Assembly: GCF_001542415.1 (NCBI RefSeq)
Contig: NZ_LNCU01000062.1
Location: forward strand, 7,655-52,466
Length of the DNA: 44,812 bases
Origin: Bradyrhizobium macuxiense
GTDB taxonomy: Bacteria > Pseudomonadota > Alphaproteobacteria > Rhizobiales > Xanthobacteraceae
Reading direction: 5' to 3'
Below, one piece after another: positions 25,334 through 31,988 of the stretch. Positions within the stretch are counted from its first letter, which is position 1. Each line of letters starts with the position of its first letter. Below the pieces are notes generated by a model. The model saw only the letters and a list, made by a program, of their open reading frames with translations. It was not told the origin of the DNA and made no database searches. A program made the position numbers and the translations under genes.

Positions 25334-26077
25334 TCAGGCCTGCAGATAGCGGCCTTCGAGCATCTTGCGCTCGGGCTGTCCGAGCCCAAGGCCGTCGCGG
25401 AAATATCCGTCGAGGCTGCCGTAATCGGTATCGATCGCCTCGAACGCAGCATCCAGGAACGGCCGCTGCACGGTGCCGAGCACCTGCTTGACGTCGTCGG
25501 GAAGCTCGGTGCTCGCGGACGGGTCTCGCTTGTAGAACTGGTTGGTCAGGAGATAATCGTCCGCGATCACGTCGTCGGGCACGCCGAGCGCGTGCAGGAT
25601 CAGCGCGCAGGCAAAGCCGGTGCGGTCCTTGCCGGCGGTGCAGTGGATCACAAGCGGGGCGCGGTCTTCCAGCAGATGCGCAAACAGCGTGCGGTAGCGC
25701 GCCGTGTTGTCCTGCACATAGCCGCGATAGGAGTCGCGCATCACGTCGACCGCATCGGCCTTCGAGAGCTGCCGGCTTTCGGCGATCGCGCGCAAGGCGG
25801 CCACCACCGTTGGCTCGACGGGCAGCGAATGCACGGTGACGTCGGCCATGCCGCAGAGTGCTTCGGCACGTTCGACGATGCCGCGGAAATCGAAGGCGCT
25901 TTTGACCCCGAGCCCGCGCACCACGGTCACGTCCTGCTCGGTCAGATGCGCAAGATGATTGGAACGGAAGATCTGCCGCCAGCGTACCCTCCGCCCGTCA
26001 CGCGTCTGGTAGCCGCCGAGGTCGCGAAAATTGCTGGCGCCGGCGAGATTGAGATGACGGGCGGGGGCTTCGGACAT
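25334..26077 (-). CDS. Tyrosine-protein phosphatase (DSP3/Y_phosphatase3 type)
   Basis: A 247-aa cysteine phosphatase. The N-terminus LNLAGASNFRDLGGYQTRDG is the SNFRDLGG signature of this bacterial group, and VIHCTAGKDRTGFACALILH is the CX5R active-site loop with Cys and Arg. The KDRT variant of the loop is typical of members that act on phosphotyrosine and phosphoinositides. A C-terminal helical domain follows (DDVIADDYLLTNQFY). No signal peptide is visible, so it is probably cytoplasmic. The neighbours do not indicate a substrate. The ATG at 26077 matches the family start. Confidence 0.92.
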   Translation of the reverse strand: MSEAPARHLNLAGASNFRDLGGYQTRDGRRVRWRQIFRSNHLAHLTEQDVTVVRGLGVKSAFDFRGIVERAEALCGMADVTVHSLPVEPTVVAALRAIAESRQLSKADAVDVMRDSYRGYVQDNTARYRTLFAHLLEDRAPLVIHCTAGKDRTGFACALILHALGVPDDVIADDYLLTNQFYKRDPSASTELPDDVKQVLGTVQRPFLDAAFEAIDTDYGSLDGYFRDGLGLGQPERKMLEGRYLQA

Positions 26078-26244
26078 CGGGCGGGCCTGTTGCAGCTGAG
26101 GGTCTCAGCGCAGCTCTATAACCGGCCAGTGCGGGGGAGAATATGACTTATGGCGGGGCTGCATTCTCGCCCACGCAATTCGCTGCGGCGCGTTTGGCAG
26201 CCGCGCCTGGACGCGTGAGATTGCTCGCGTGACAGCATGGCCAC

Positions 26245-26280
26245 AAAAAAGGGCCGAAACGCCTGGTTCCGACCCTTCTT
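26245..26280 (-). terminator. Intrinsic terminator of the DUF2735/GstI-like gene
   Basis: On the minus strand AAGGGTCGGAAC pairs with GTTTCGGCCCTT (12 bp including two G-T wobbles) around a short loop and is followed by six T. It lies 56 bases after the stop of the 66-aa gene. A second, perfect hairpin, GACGCCGCC / GGCGGCGTC at 26290-26313, sits between the stop codon and this terminator. The small gene therefore has its own transcript end. Confidence 0.85.
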
Positions 26281-26335
26281 TACCGTTCCGACGCCGCCTG
26301 ACATGGCGGCGTCACGCCTGTCTGTCGCGCCGGCA

Positions 26336-26536
26336 TCAGTGATCCCGACCCGGCTTGGTGTCGTCGATCGCAGCCTGATGATACCAGCTTTCGCTGCAGA
26401 TCGAGGTTTCGACCTGCGCTTCAAGTTCGAGCGCCGTCCGTACTTCGCCATATCGGCGTCCGCCGAGCGCAGCGCGGCCCCCGGCCGGGAATTGATAGAT
26501 CTTGGCAGATCCCTGATTTAAGCCTGAACGCATCAT
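26336..26536 (-). CDS. DUF2735 protein, GstI-like (glutamine synthetase translation inhibitor family)
   Basis: A 66-aa protein from the ATG at 26536, seven bases after GAGGAG; a second ATG follows at once. The core is SAKIYQFPAGGRAALGGRRYGE and, near the end, SWYHQAAIDD, the DUF2735 signature. In Rhizobium leguminosarum a small gene, gstI, lies divergent to glnII and its 63-aa product blocks translation of glnII mRNA when nitrogen is plentiful. Position, direction and size all match here, so I call it GstI-like. Function in this organism is inference. It has its own strong terminator and shares a 540-bp control region with glnII. Confidence 0.85.
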   Translation of the reverse strand: MMRSGLNQGSAKIYQFPAGGRAALGGRRYGEVRTALELEAQVETSICSESWYHQAAIDDTKPGRDH

Positions 26537-27076
26537 CGCAAATCTCCTCAGTCGGAAACGCGAGCCTCCATGGTGCGCCCGACTCCTTCGCGCGTGGTTA
26601 CCTGTTTTCGATATTGGCGGAGCCCTCACAGGTCGCAAGATGACTAAGAAATAATCACATTCTGACTAGTTCGTAGGCAGAATCTGGTTTGCCCTTCGCA
26701 AGGCAGGGTGCAGATGATCAATGCTTGTGCCGGGGTGATGGTTGCCGCGGGCGCGCCATCGAGACGCCAACCGCCACTCGACGCTGCCTCGCTTTTGATC
26801 GGAAACCGGTATCCTGCGCCGATTTGCCGGGGAATCAGGCGGCTGCGGGCTTCCAAAGAAGATTCTGACCGACCCCGACGCATGGCAGCCGCGCTCCTAT
26901 GTCGCAGCAAAAAATGCAATGTCCGTTGTGGACACCCGCGGGAAGCGCGGGTGCCGCAGTGCAGCGACTGGCATTTTACTTGCTTAGCAGGAACCGGCCG
27001 ATGGTGGCCGGGTACGCGTGGGGCGACCGATTGGCTATCGGTTCCTCACGGTTTGCATCATCAACAGAGAGGCTCA
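26537..27076. promoter_or_regulatory. 540-bp divergent control region between the GstI-like gene and glnII
   Basis: No gene is credible here; the frame in line with glnII reads open upstream but its product is not glutamine-synthetase-like. The region carries a sigma-54 promoter (26968-26984), a perfect inverted repeat CACCCGCG / CGCGGGTG at 26933-26953, and a GGTGCA half-site resembling NtrC boxes at 26707-26712. In rhizobia NtrC bound in this region activates glnII and represses gstI, and the same logic is likely here. I found no complete NtrC palindrome. Confidence 0.65.
26968..26984 (+). promoter_or_regulatory. Sigma-54 (-24/-12) promoter of glnII
   Basis: CTGGCATTTTACTTGCT has GG and GC elements separated by exactly ten bases, as sigma-54 requires (consensus TGGCAC-N5-TTGC). 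It lies about 90 bases upstream of the glnII start codon. Bradyrhizobium glnII is known to be transcribed with sigma-54 and NtrC under nitrogen limitation. The match and position make this the likely promoter. Confidence 0.85.
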
Positions 27077-28111
27077 ATGACCAAGTACAAGCTCGAGTAT
27101 ATCTGGCTCGACGGATATACGCCGACGCCGAACCTGCGCGGCAAGACGCAGATCAAGGAATTCGCGTCGTTCCCGACCCTCGAACAGCTTCCGCTGTGGG
27201 GCTTTGACGGTTCGTCCACCCAGCAGGCTGAAGGCCACAGCTCTGACTGCGTGCTGAAACCGGTCGCCTGCTATCCCGACGCTGCGCGCGAGAACGGCGT
27301 GCTGGTGATGTGCGAAGTCATGATGCCCGACGGCAAGACCCCGCATCCGTCCAACAAGCGCGCCACCGTGCTGGACGACGACGGCGCCTGGTTCGGTTTC
27401 GAGCAGGAGTACTTCTTCTACAAGGACGGCCGTCCGCTCGGCTTCCCGGAAGCCGGCTATCCGGCGCCGCAGGGCCCGTACTACACCGGCGTCGGTTACT
27501 CGAACGTCGGCAGCGTCGCCCGCAAGATCGTGGAAGAGCATCTCAACCTCTGCCTCGCCGCCGGCATCAACCATGAAGGCATCAACGCCGAAGTGGCGAA
27601 GGGCCAGTGGGAATTCCAGATCTTCGGCAAGGGCTCCAAGACCGCTGCCGACCAGATGTGGATGGCCCGCTACCTGATGCTGCGCCTCACCGAGAGCTAC
27701 GGCATCGACATCGAATTCCACTGCAAGCCGCTCGGCGACACCGACTGGAACGGCTCGGGCATGCACGCCAACTTCTCGACCAAGTACATGCGCGAAGTCG
27801 GCGGCAAGGAGTACTTCGAGAAGCTGATGGCGGCTTTCGAGAAGAACCTCATGGATCACATCGCCGTCTACGGTCCGGATAACGACAAGCGTCTGACCGG
27901 CAAGCACGAGACCGCGCCCTGGAACAGGTTCAGTCACGGTATTGCGGACCGCGGCGCTTCGATCCGCGTCCCGCACTCCTTCGTGAACAACGGCTACAAG
28001 GGCTATCTGGAAGACCGTCGTCCGAACTCCCAGGGCGACCCCTACCAGATCGCGTCGCAGATCCTGAAGACGATCTCCGAGGTTTCGACCGGCGCGAAGG
28101 CCGCGGCCTAA
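27077..28111 (+). CDS. glnII: Glutamine synthetase II (eukaryotic-type GSII)
   Basis: Makes glutamine from glutamate, ammonia and ATP. At 344 aa it has exactly the length of rhizobial GSII, an octameric eukaryotic-like enzyme, rather than the dodecameric GlnA of about 470 aa. It opens MTKYKLEYIWLDGYTPTPNL. Key motifs are LPLWGFDGSSTQQAEG, WFGFEQEYFFY with metal-binding Glu, GQWEFQIFG, and GKHETAPWNRFSHGIADRGA with substrate-binding Arg. GSII is not controlled by adenylylation, since the GlnA tyrosine site is absent. GAGAGG precedes the ATG at 27077. Expression should depend on NtrC and sigma-54 and, after transcription, on the divergent GstI-like protein. Confidence 0.98.
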   Translation: MTKYKLEYIWLDGYTPTPNLRGKTQIKEFASFPTLEQLPLWGFDGSSTQQAEGHSSDCVLKPVACYPDAARENGVLVMCEVMMPDGKTPHPSNKRATVLDDDGAWFGFEQEYFFYKDGRPLGFPEAGYPAPQGPYYTGVGYSNVGSVARKIVEEHLNLCLAAGINHEGINAEVAKGQWEFQIFGKGSKTAADQMWMARYLMLRLTESYGIDIEFHCKPLGDTDWNGSGMHANFSTKYMREVGGKEYFEKLMAAFEKNLMDHIAVYGPDNDKRLTGKHETAPWNRFSHGIADRGASIRVPHSFVNNGYKGYLEDRRPNSQGDPYQIASQILKTISEVSTGAKAAA

Positions 28112-28153
28112 GTCGAGCTTCGATCCGGATGAAGACATCCGGTACTGCAATCC

Positions 28154-28184
28154 GGTCCGTCAGAGGAAACTCTGGCGGACCTTC
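28154..28184 (+). terminator. Hairpin after glnII
   Basis: GGTCCGTCAGAG (28154-28165) pairs with CTCTGGCGGACC (28170-28181) through 12 positions, one a G-T wobble, around a stable GAAA tetraloop. Only a weak T-containing tail follows (TTCGCATTT). It lies 42 bases after the glnII stop codon, so it probably ends or stabilises the glnII mRNA. Confidence 0.7.
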
Positions 28185-28233
28185 GCATTTGATGGCACCG
28201 CTTCGGCTCAAACGGATGCGGAAGGCGCAAGTC

Positions 28234-28920
28234 ATGGACAATTCGGTTCGCGTGCTCTCGACATTGGCGCTGAAGGGCGCCGTTGCGCGGCTCGCCGAGG
28301 CCTATCGGGCGGCAAGCGGCGTCCGGATCGATGCGGATTTCGCGCCGACGCTCGCGCTGCTCGACCGCTTACGCCGCGGCGAGGGGGCCGATCTCGTGAT
28401 CCTGACCCGCGAAGGGCTCGACGCCATGATCGGCGAAGGCCGCGTAGCGCCGGAGAGTGCGGTCGATCTCGCGCGCTCCTATGTCGGCCTTGCCGTGAAG
28501 TCGGGCGCAGCGCATCCCGACATCGCGACCGAAGCCGCGCTGCGCGCGACGCTGCTGGATGCGCGGGCGGTGGCGTATTCGCGGCTCGGCGCGAGCGGTA
28601 TCCTGTTCGCGCAATTGATCGAGCAACTCGGCATCGCGGAGGCAATCAACGCCCGGGCGGTGATCATTCCCGTTGGATTCACGGCGGAGAAGCTCGTCAC
28701 CGGCGAGGCCGATCTTGCGGTCCAGCAGATCAGCGAACTGAAGCAGATCGCCGGGATCGAGGTCGTCGGTCCGATCCCTCTCGACTTGCAGACGCCGGCC
28801 GTGTTCTCCGCCGGCTGGATGACAGCCGCGCCGAGAGCGAATGCGGCCGATCACTTGCTGCGCTTCCTCTCATCCGGGGCAGTCGCGGCTGTGTTGCGCG
28901 GGACCGGGCTCGAGCCTTGA
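28234..28920 (+). CDS. Molybdate-binding-like (ModA-type) substrate-binding domain protein
   Basis: A 228-aa type II solute-binding fold protein from the ATG at 28234, with AAGG eight bases upstream. Features shared with ModA-like proteins are VRVLSTLALKGAVARLAEAY at the start, GEGADLVILTREGLDAMIGE, SYVGLAVKSGAAHPDI, and the ligand-loop region VAYSRLGASGILFAQLIEQL. The N-terminus has no signal peptide, and no ModB or ModC homologue follows. It may be a cytoplasmic sensor or chaperone rather than a transporter component. The next gene begins 32 bases after its stop codon, and the two may share a transcript. Confidence 0.82.
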   Translation: MDNSVRVLSTLALKGAVARLAEAYRAASGVRIDADFAPTLALLDRLRRGEGADLVILTREGLDAMIGEGRVAPESAVDLARSYVGLAVKSGAAHPDIATEAALRATLLDARAVAYSRLGASGILFAQLIEQLGIAEAINARAVIIPVGFTAEKLVTGEADLAVQQISELKQIAGIEVVGPIPLDLQTPAVFSAGWMTAAPRANAADHLLRFLSSGAVAAVLRGTGLEP

Positions 28921-28952
28921 ATTTACCGGCCCGGCGACGCAACGTGCCGCGC

Positions 28953-29771
28953 ATGATCAAACGGTTTCATGCAATCTTCGTTGTCGCGGTCCTGGCTGTA
29001 CCGTCGCTTGCGCATATGCAATCCGCCGATCTCGTGCTGTGCGACCGCGTCGCCGCCGATCCCTCCGATCCCGACAAGCCCGCCGACGTCAAAGGCGTGC
29101 CTGAGATCGCGTCGTCGGATATTTCGACCGCGATCAAATATTGCGCGATCGCTGCAAGATCCTCGCGCCGTGCGATGTACGACCTCGGCCGCGCCTACGC
29201 CGCGAACCGTCAGCTAACGGAAGCGGCTGCGGCCTGGCGCAAGGCCGCCGACAAGGGCTCGACCTCGGCGATGGTGGAGTTGGGCGTGCTCTATGGCACC
29301 GGCGCAGGCGTAGCGAAGGATCAGGCGCAAGCGCGCAAACTGTTCGAGCGCGCGGCGCAGGCCGGCAATGCGCGCGGCGTCAGCAATCTTGCGGCGCTCG
29401 GTGGCGGCGCGGCTTCCGATCCGGTGCGGGCGCGCGAACTGCTGGCCAAGGCCGCGGAGACCAATGCGGAGGCGCAGTATCAGCTCGGCATGATGCTGGC
29501 GGACGGCAAGGGCGGTGCACAGGACGACGTCGGCGCGCGGGCGCTGTTCGAAAAGGCCGCCGCACAGAACCACCCAGGCGCGCTTGAGCGGATGGGCGCC
29601 TTCGCGCAGGCCGGCCGTGGCGGTCCGAAAGACACCGACGCGGCGAAAGCCTTTTACGAGCGCGCCACGGCGCTCGGCGACGCGGACGCCAAGAAGGCGC
29701 TGGAGCGCGCCCGCTGCCCCTATGTCATCAAGGACAAGCGCGGCAACGCGGTGACCAATCTGTGCTTCTAG
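28953..29771 (+). CDS. Exported Sel1-repeat (TPR-like) protein
   Basis: The ATG at 28953 gives 272 aa with a signal peptide (MIKRFHAIFVVAVLAVPSLA). The rest is a run of about five Sel1-like repeats (about 75-255), seen in units such as AMYDLGRAYAANRQLTEAAA, AMVELGVLYGTGAGVAKDQA, AQYQLGMMLADGKGGAQDDV and ALERMGAFAQAGRGGPKDTD. A short Cys-containing tail (ARCPYVIKDKRGNAVTNLCF) pairs with Cys residues near the N-terminus (LVLCDRVAAD, IKYCAIAA). Sel1 proteins act as scaffolds for protein-protein contacts in the envelope. The partner is unknown. A TTG four bases before the previous stop codon is also in frame but would spoil the signal. Confidence 0.88.
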   Translation: MIKRFHAIFVVAVLAVPSLAHMQSADLVLCDRVAADPSDPDKPADVKGVPEIASSDISTAIKYCAIAARSSRRAMYDLGRAYAANRQLTEAAAAWRKAADKGSTSAMVELGVLYGTGAGVAKDQAQARKLFERAAQAGNARGVSNLAALGGGAASDPVRARELLAKAAETNAEAQYQLGMMLADGKGGAQDDVGARALFEKAAAQNHPGALERMGAFAQAGRGGPKDTDAAKAFYERATALGDADAKKALERARCPYVIKDKRGNAVTNLCF

Positions 29772-29785
29772 CGACCTGGCGCTTG

Positions 29786-30110
29786 TCAGTCGCTGGACGG
29801 GGATAGTCCCGCCAGCAGCGGCGCATACGCGGCAAGCCTGCGCGACAGGAATTCTGTGAACAGCCGCACGCGTTTCGTCTTGCGTGTCTCGCCTTGCGTG
29901 AGGAGCCAGAGCGTTACGTGCATGTGCAGGCCAGTGCCGGGCACCCGCACCAGCAGCGGCTTGGAATCTCCGACGAAGCACGGCATAACGCCGCGGCAAA
30001 ACCAATCCGGGCTGGTCGAAAACGCAGCGCTGCGCCAGCCAGCGCCACAATCCCAACAGCACCCGGCGTCCGGATCGTTGGCGCACCACCGCTGTGCGCA
30101 CTTTCGCACT
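29786..30110 (-). pseudogene. LysR-type regulator remnant (C-terminal end only)
   Basis: The reading frame ending at 29786 encodes GVMPCFVGDSKPLLVRVPGT, then LWLLTQGETRKTKRVRLFTE and FLSRRLAAYAPLLAGLSP, the recognisable last 65-70 residues of a LysR regulator's effector-binding domain. Just upstream on the same strand, pieces that resemble the preceding segment (NDPDA, then LLGLWRWLAQ) fall in different frames, which shows frameshifts. The helix-turn-helix and most of the effector domain, some 200 residues, are missing. It is divergent from an intact SDR gene, the usual LysR-target layout, so a regulator of that SDR has probably been lost. Confidence 0.7.
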
Positions 30111-30181
30111 GAACGGCTGATGCCTGCCGACCTACCTCGAGGTTCCCGGACGAGCCGGGTACGCAAATTGAGGGAAGCATC

Positions 30182-30931
30182 ATGTCGAGATTGGAAGGCA
30201 AGGCGGCCGTGATCAGCGGCGGCAACAGCGGCATCGGGCTCGCCATCGCGCAGCGGTTCGCGAAGGAGGGTGCGCACGTCTTCATCTTCGGCCGGCGCCG
30301 GAAGGCGCTCGACGAGGCGGTGCAGCGCATCGACGGCAAAGTCACGGCGATCCAGGCGGACGCGTCGAAGCTAGATGACCTGGATCGCGTTGCCGATACG
30401 GTCCGCAAGGCGAAAGGCAAGGTGGACGTCGTCGTGTCCAACGCCGGCTTCACCGAGCAGGTGCCGCTGCGCGACATCACGGAGGAGCATTACGACCGCA
30501 CGTTCAACCTGATGGCCAAGGGGCCGCTGTTCCTGGTGCAGAAGATGCTGCCGATGATGGGGGCTGGAGGATCGATCATTCTGGTGTCGTCGGCCATGCA
30601 CAGCATGGGCCTGGCGAACCACTCGACCTATGCCGCCACCAAGGCGGCGGTGCGTTCATATGTCCGGACCTGGGCGGCCGAATTCAAGGACAGCGGCATC
30701 CGCGCGAACCTGTTGAGCCCCGGCGTCGTCGACACGCCGATACTCGACTCCCAGGCGACCACGTCCGAAGAGGCCGCCGCCATTCGCAAGATGTACGCCA
30801 GCTACACGCCCATGCTGAGACTCGGACAGCCCGAAGAATTAGCCAACGCCGCGCTCTTCCTGGCTTCAGACGAGAGCTCGTTCATGACCGGCTCGGACAT
30901 GCTTGTCGACGGCGGTGTCAGCAACGTCTGA
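30182..30931 (+). CDS. Short-chain dehydrogenase/reductase
   Basis: A 249-aa classical SDR. The cofactor loop is AAVISGGNSGIGLAIAQRFA, and FGRRRKALDEA after strand 2, with its arginines, favours NADP(H). VSNAGFTEQVPLRD is the NNAG equivalent, and STYAATKAAVRSYVRTWAAE gives the catalytic Tyr and Lys. The end, FLASDESSFMTGSDMLVDGG, is typical. The ATG at 30182 follows GGGAAG. The gene is intact although the LysR-like remnant before it and a dinucleotide-binding remnant after it have decayed. The substrate is unknown. Confidence 0.92.
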   Translation: MSRLEGKAAVISGGNSGIGLAIAQRFAKEGAHVFIFGRRRKALDEAVQRIDGKVTAIQADASKLDDLDRVADTVRKAKGKVDVVVSNAGFTEQVPLRDITEEHYDRTFNLMAKGPLFLVQKMLPMMGAGGSIILVSSAMHSMGLANHSTYAATKAAVRSYVRTWAAEFKDSGIRANLLSPGVVDTPILDSQATTSEEAAAIRKMYASYTPMLRLGQPEELANAALFLASDESSFMTGSDMLVDGGVSNV

Positions 30932-30981
30932 CGAAACTCCCAAGCCAATTTCCTGCAGCGGTCGATCTGGAGAGCAGGGCG

Positions 30982-31083
30982 GCATACGCGGTCATCGGCG
31001 CAGGGCGGGTGCGGGACGCTCGCCCGCCTCTTTGCCACCAGAAATATTCCCGTCCTCATCGTCAATTCGAGGCACGGGCAGCG
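30982..31083 (+). pseudogene. Remnant of an F420-dependent NADP oxidoreductase-like gene
   Basis: One frame reads AYAVIGAGRV and, after a one- or two-base shift, the sequence continues GTLARLFATRNIPVLIVNSR. Together these match the N-terminal Rossmann segment of NADP oxidoreductases of the coenzyme-F420-dependent type, with GxGxxG and the NSR cofactor-specificity motif. The similarity ends after about 33 codons, and no start codon or remainder of the gene is visible. It lies 50 bases after the SDR stop codon, on the same strand. The call rests on a short match. Confidence 0.5.
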
Positions 31084-31201
31084 CTCGTGTTTCAGAACCT
31101 CATCAAATATCGCGATGTAGCGATCGCCTGGCCCTTGCTCCGTTGGAACGCTTGCGGCGGCATGCTCGTTGACCTCAGGCAGATAGCAGCGAGGCGATGT
31201 C

Positions 31202-31351
31202 ATGATCCGCAAGCTGAGGTCCGGCGAGTACCGGCTCTATTCCCGCAAGGTCAATCCGAAGACCGGCAAGCGCCGTAATCTCGGTACTTTCAAGTCGCGC
31301 GCCGCCGCCGAAAAGCACGAGCGCGACGTGCAGTACTTCAAGCGGCATTGA
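31202..31351 (+). CDS. Conserved basic microprotein (49 aa)
   Basis: The ATG at 31202 has GAGG seven bases upstream. The protein opens MIRKLRSGEYRLYSRKVNPK, continues TGKRRNLGTFKSRAAAEKHE and ends RDVQYFKRH. It contains about 18 Arg, Lys and His residues. The pattern (strand, strand, loop of TGKRRNLGTF, then a helix AAAEKHERDVQYF) looks like a tiny three-stranded domain with a helix, as in the arm-type DNA-binding domains of integrases. I recall near-identical small proteins in many alphaproteobacteria, all of unknown function. Nucleic-acid binding is an inference from charge and fold pattern. It faces the YdcZ-type transporter gene. Confidence 0.8.
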   Translation: MIRKLRSGEYRLYSRKVNPKTGKRRNLGTFKSRAAAEKHERDVQYFKRH

Positions 31352-31386
31352 CGTTGCGTGCGCGCTCACGGCGGCCAACGATGACC

Positions 31387-31830
31387 TCAATCCCTGATCA
31401 GCAGAACGCCGCCGATGACGAGCGCAATGCCGATCAGTCGTGAAACTGACACGGGATGAGGTGGCAGCCCAAAGACGCCGAAATGATCCATCGCGATGCC
31501 CGCGAGCATCTGACCGGCGACCACCAAAGCCAGCAAGGTCGCCGCTCCGAGCGAAGGCAATAACAGGATCATCAGCAGGATGAACACGCCGCCGAGGATG
31601 CCGCCGCTCCAGGCCCACCACGGTGTCGCCGTCACCAGCTTCAAGGACGGCGCCGGCTCGCGGAGCACCACCAGCACCACCGCCATCGTCAAGAGGCCGC
31701 CGAGATAGCTGACGAACCCGGCCCAGGCCGGCGAGTTCAAGGCGGAACGCAGATTGCCGTTCAGGACCTGCTGGACGGACACGGAGATGCCCGCGCCGAG
31801 CGCGAGCAGATAAAGAAACCAGGCTTGCAT
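31387..31830 (-). CDS. DMT-superfamily membrane protein, YdcZ (DUF606) type
   Basis: A 147-aa integral membrane protein from the ATG at 31830. It begins MQAWFLYLLALGAGISVSVQ and has five hydrophobic helices, with the family marks QQVLNGNLRSAL, FVSYLGGLLTMAVVLV and LLALVVAGQMLAGIAMDHFG. YdcZ proteins are half-size members of the drug/metabolite transporter superfamily and work as dimers; the substrate is unknown. The C-terminus VSRLIGIALVIGGVLLIRD is typical. In-frame codons beyond 31830 have no hydrophobic character. It is divergent from the ABC-F gene with about 160 bases between starts. Confidence 0.9.
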   Translation of the reverse strand: MQAWFLYLLALGAGISVSVQQVLNGNLRSALNSPAWAGFVSYLGGLLTMAVVLVVLREPAPSLKLVTATPWWAWSGGILGGVFILLMILLLPSLGAATLLALVVAGQMLAGIAMDHFGVFGLPPHPVSVSRLIGIALVIGGVLLIRD

Positions 31831-31988
31831 GTGAGGCCCCAAAACAACGATCGGTGCAGTATTCCCGGTCTCGTTCGATTGGCAATGTGGGGCATGCGCC
31901 CGGGCATTGCGCGAAACGCACGGAACGGGCTTCCACCAGCGCTCCAGATCGAATAAGAGGCCGCAAACTCCCATTTCCCCATGTTTGC

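Noticed and set aside
26708..27076. N-terminal extension of glnII in the same frame
   Set aside because: It would add about 120 residues to a protein of known 344-aa length and cover the sigma-54 promoter.
27074..28150. 358-codon frame opposite glnII
   Set aside because: Antisense shadow of a certain gene.
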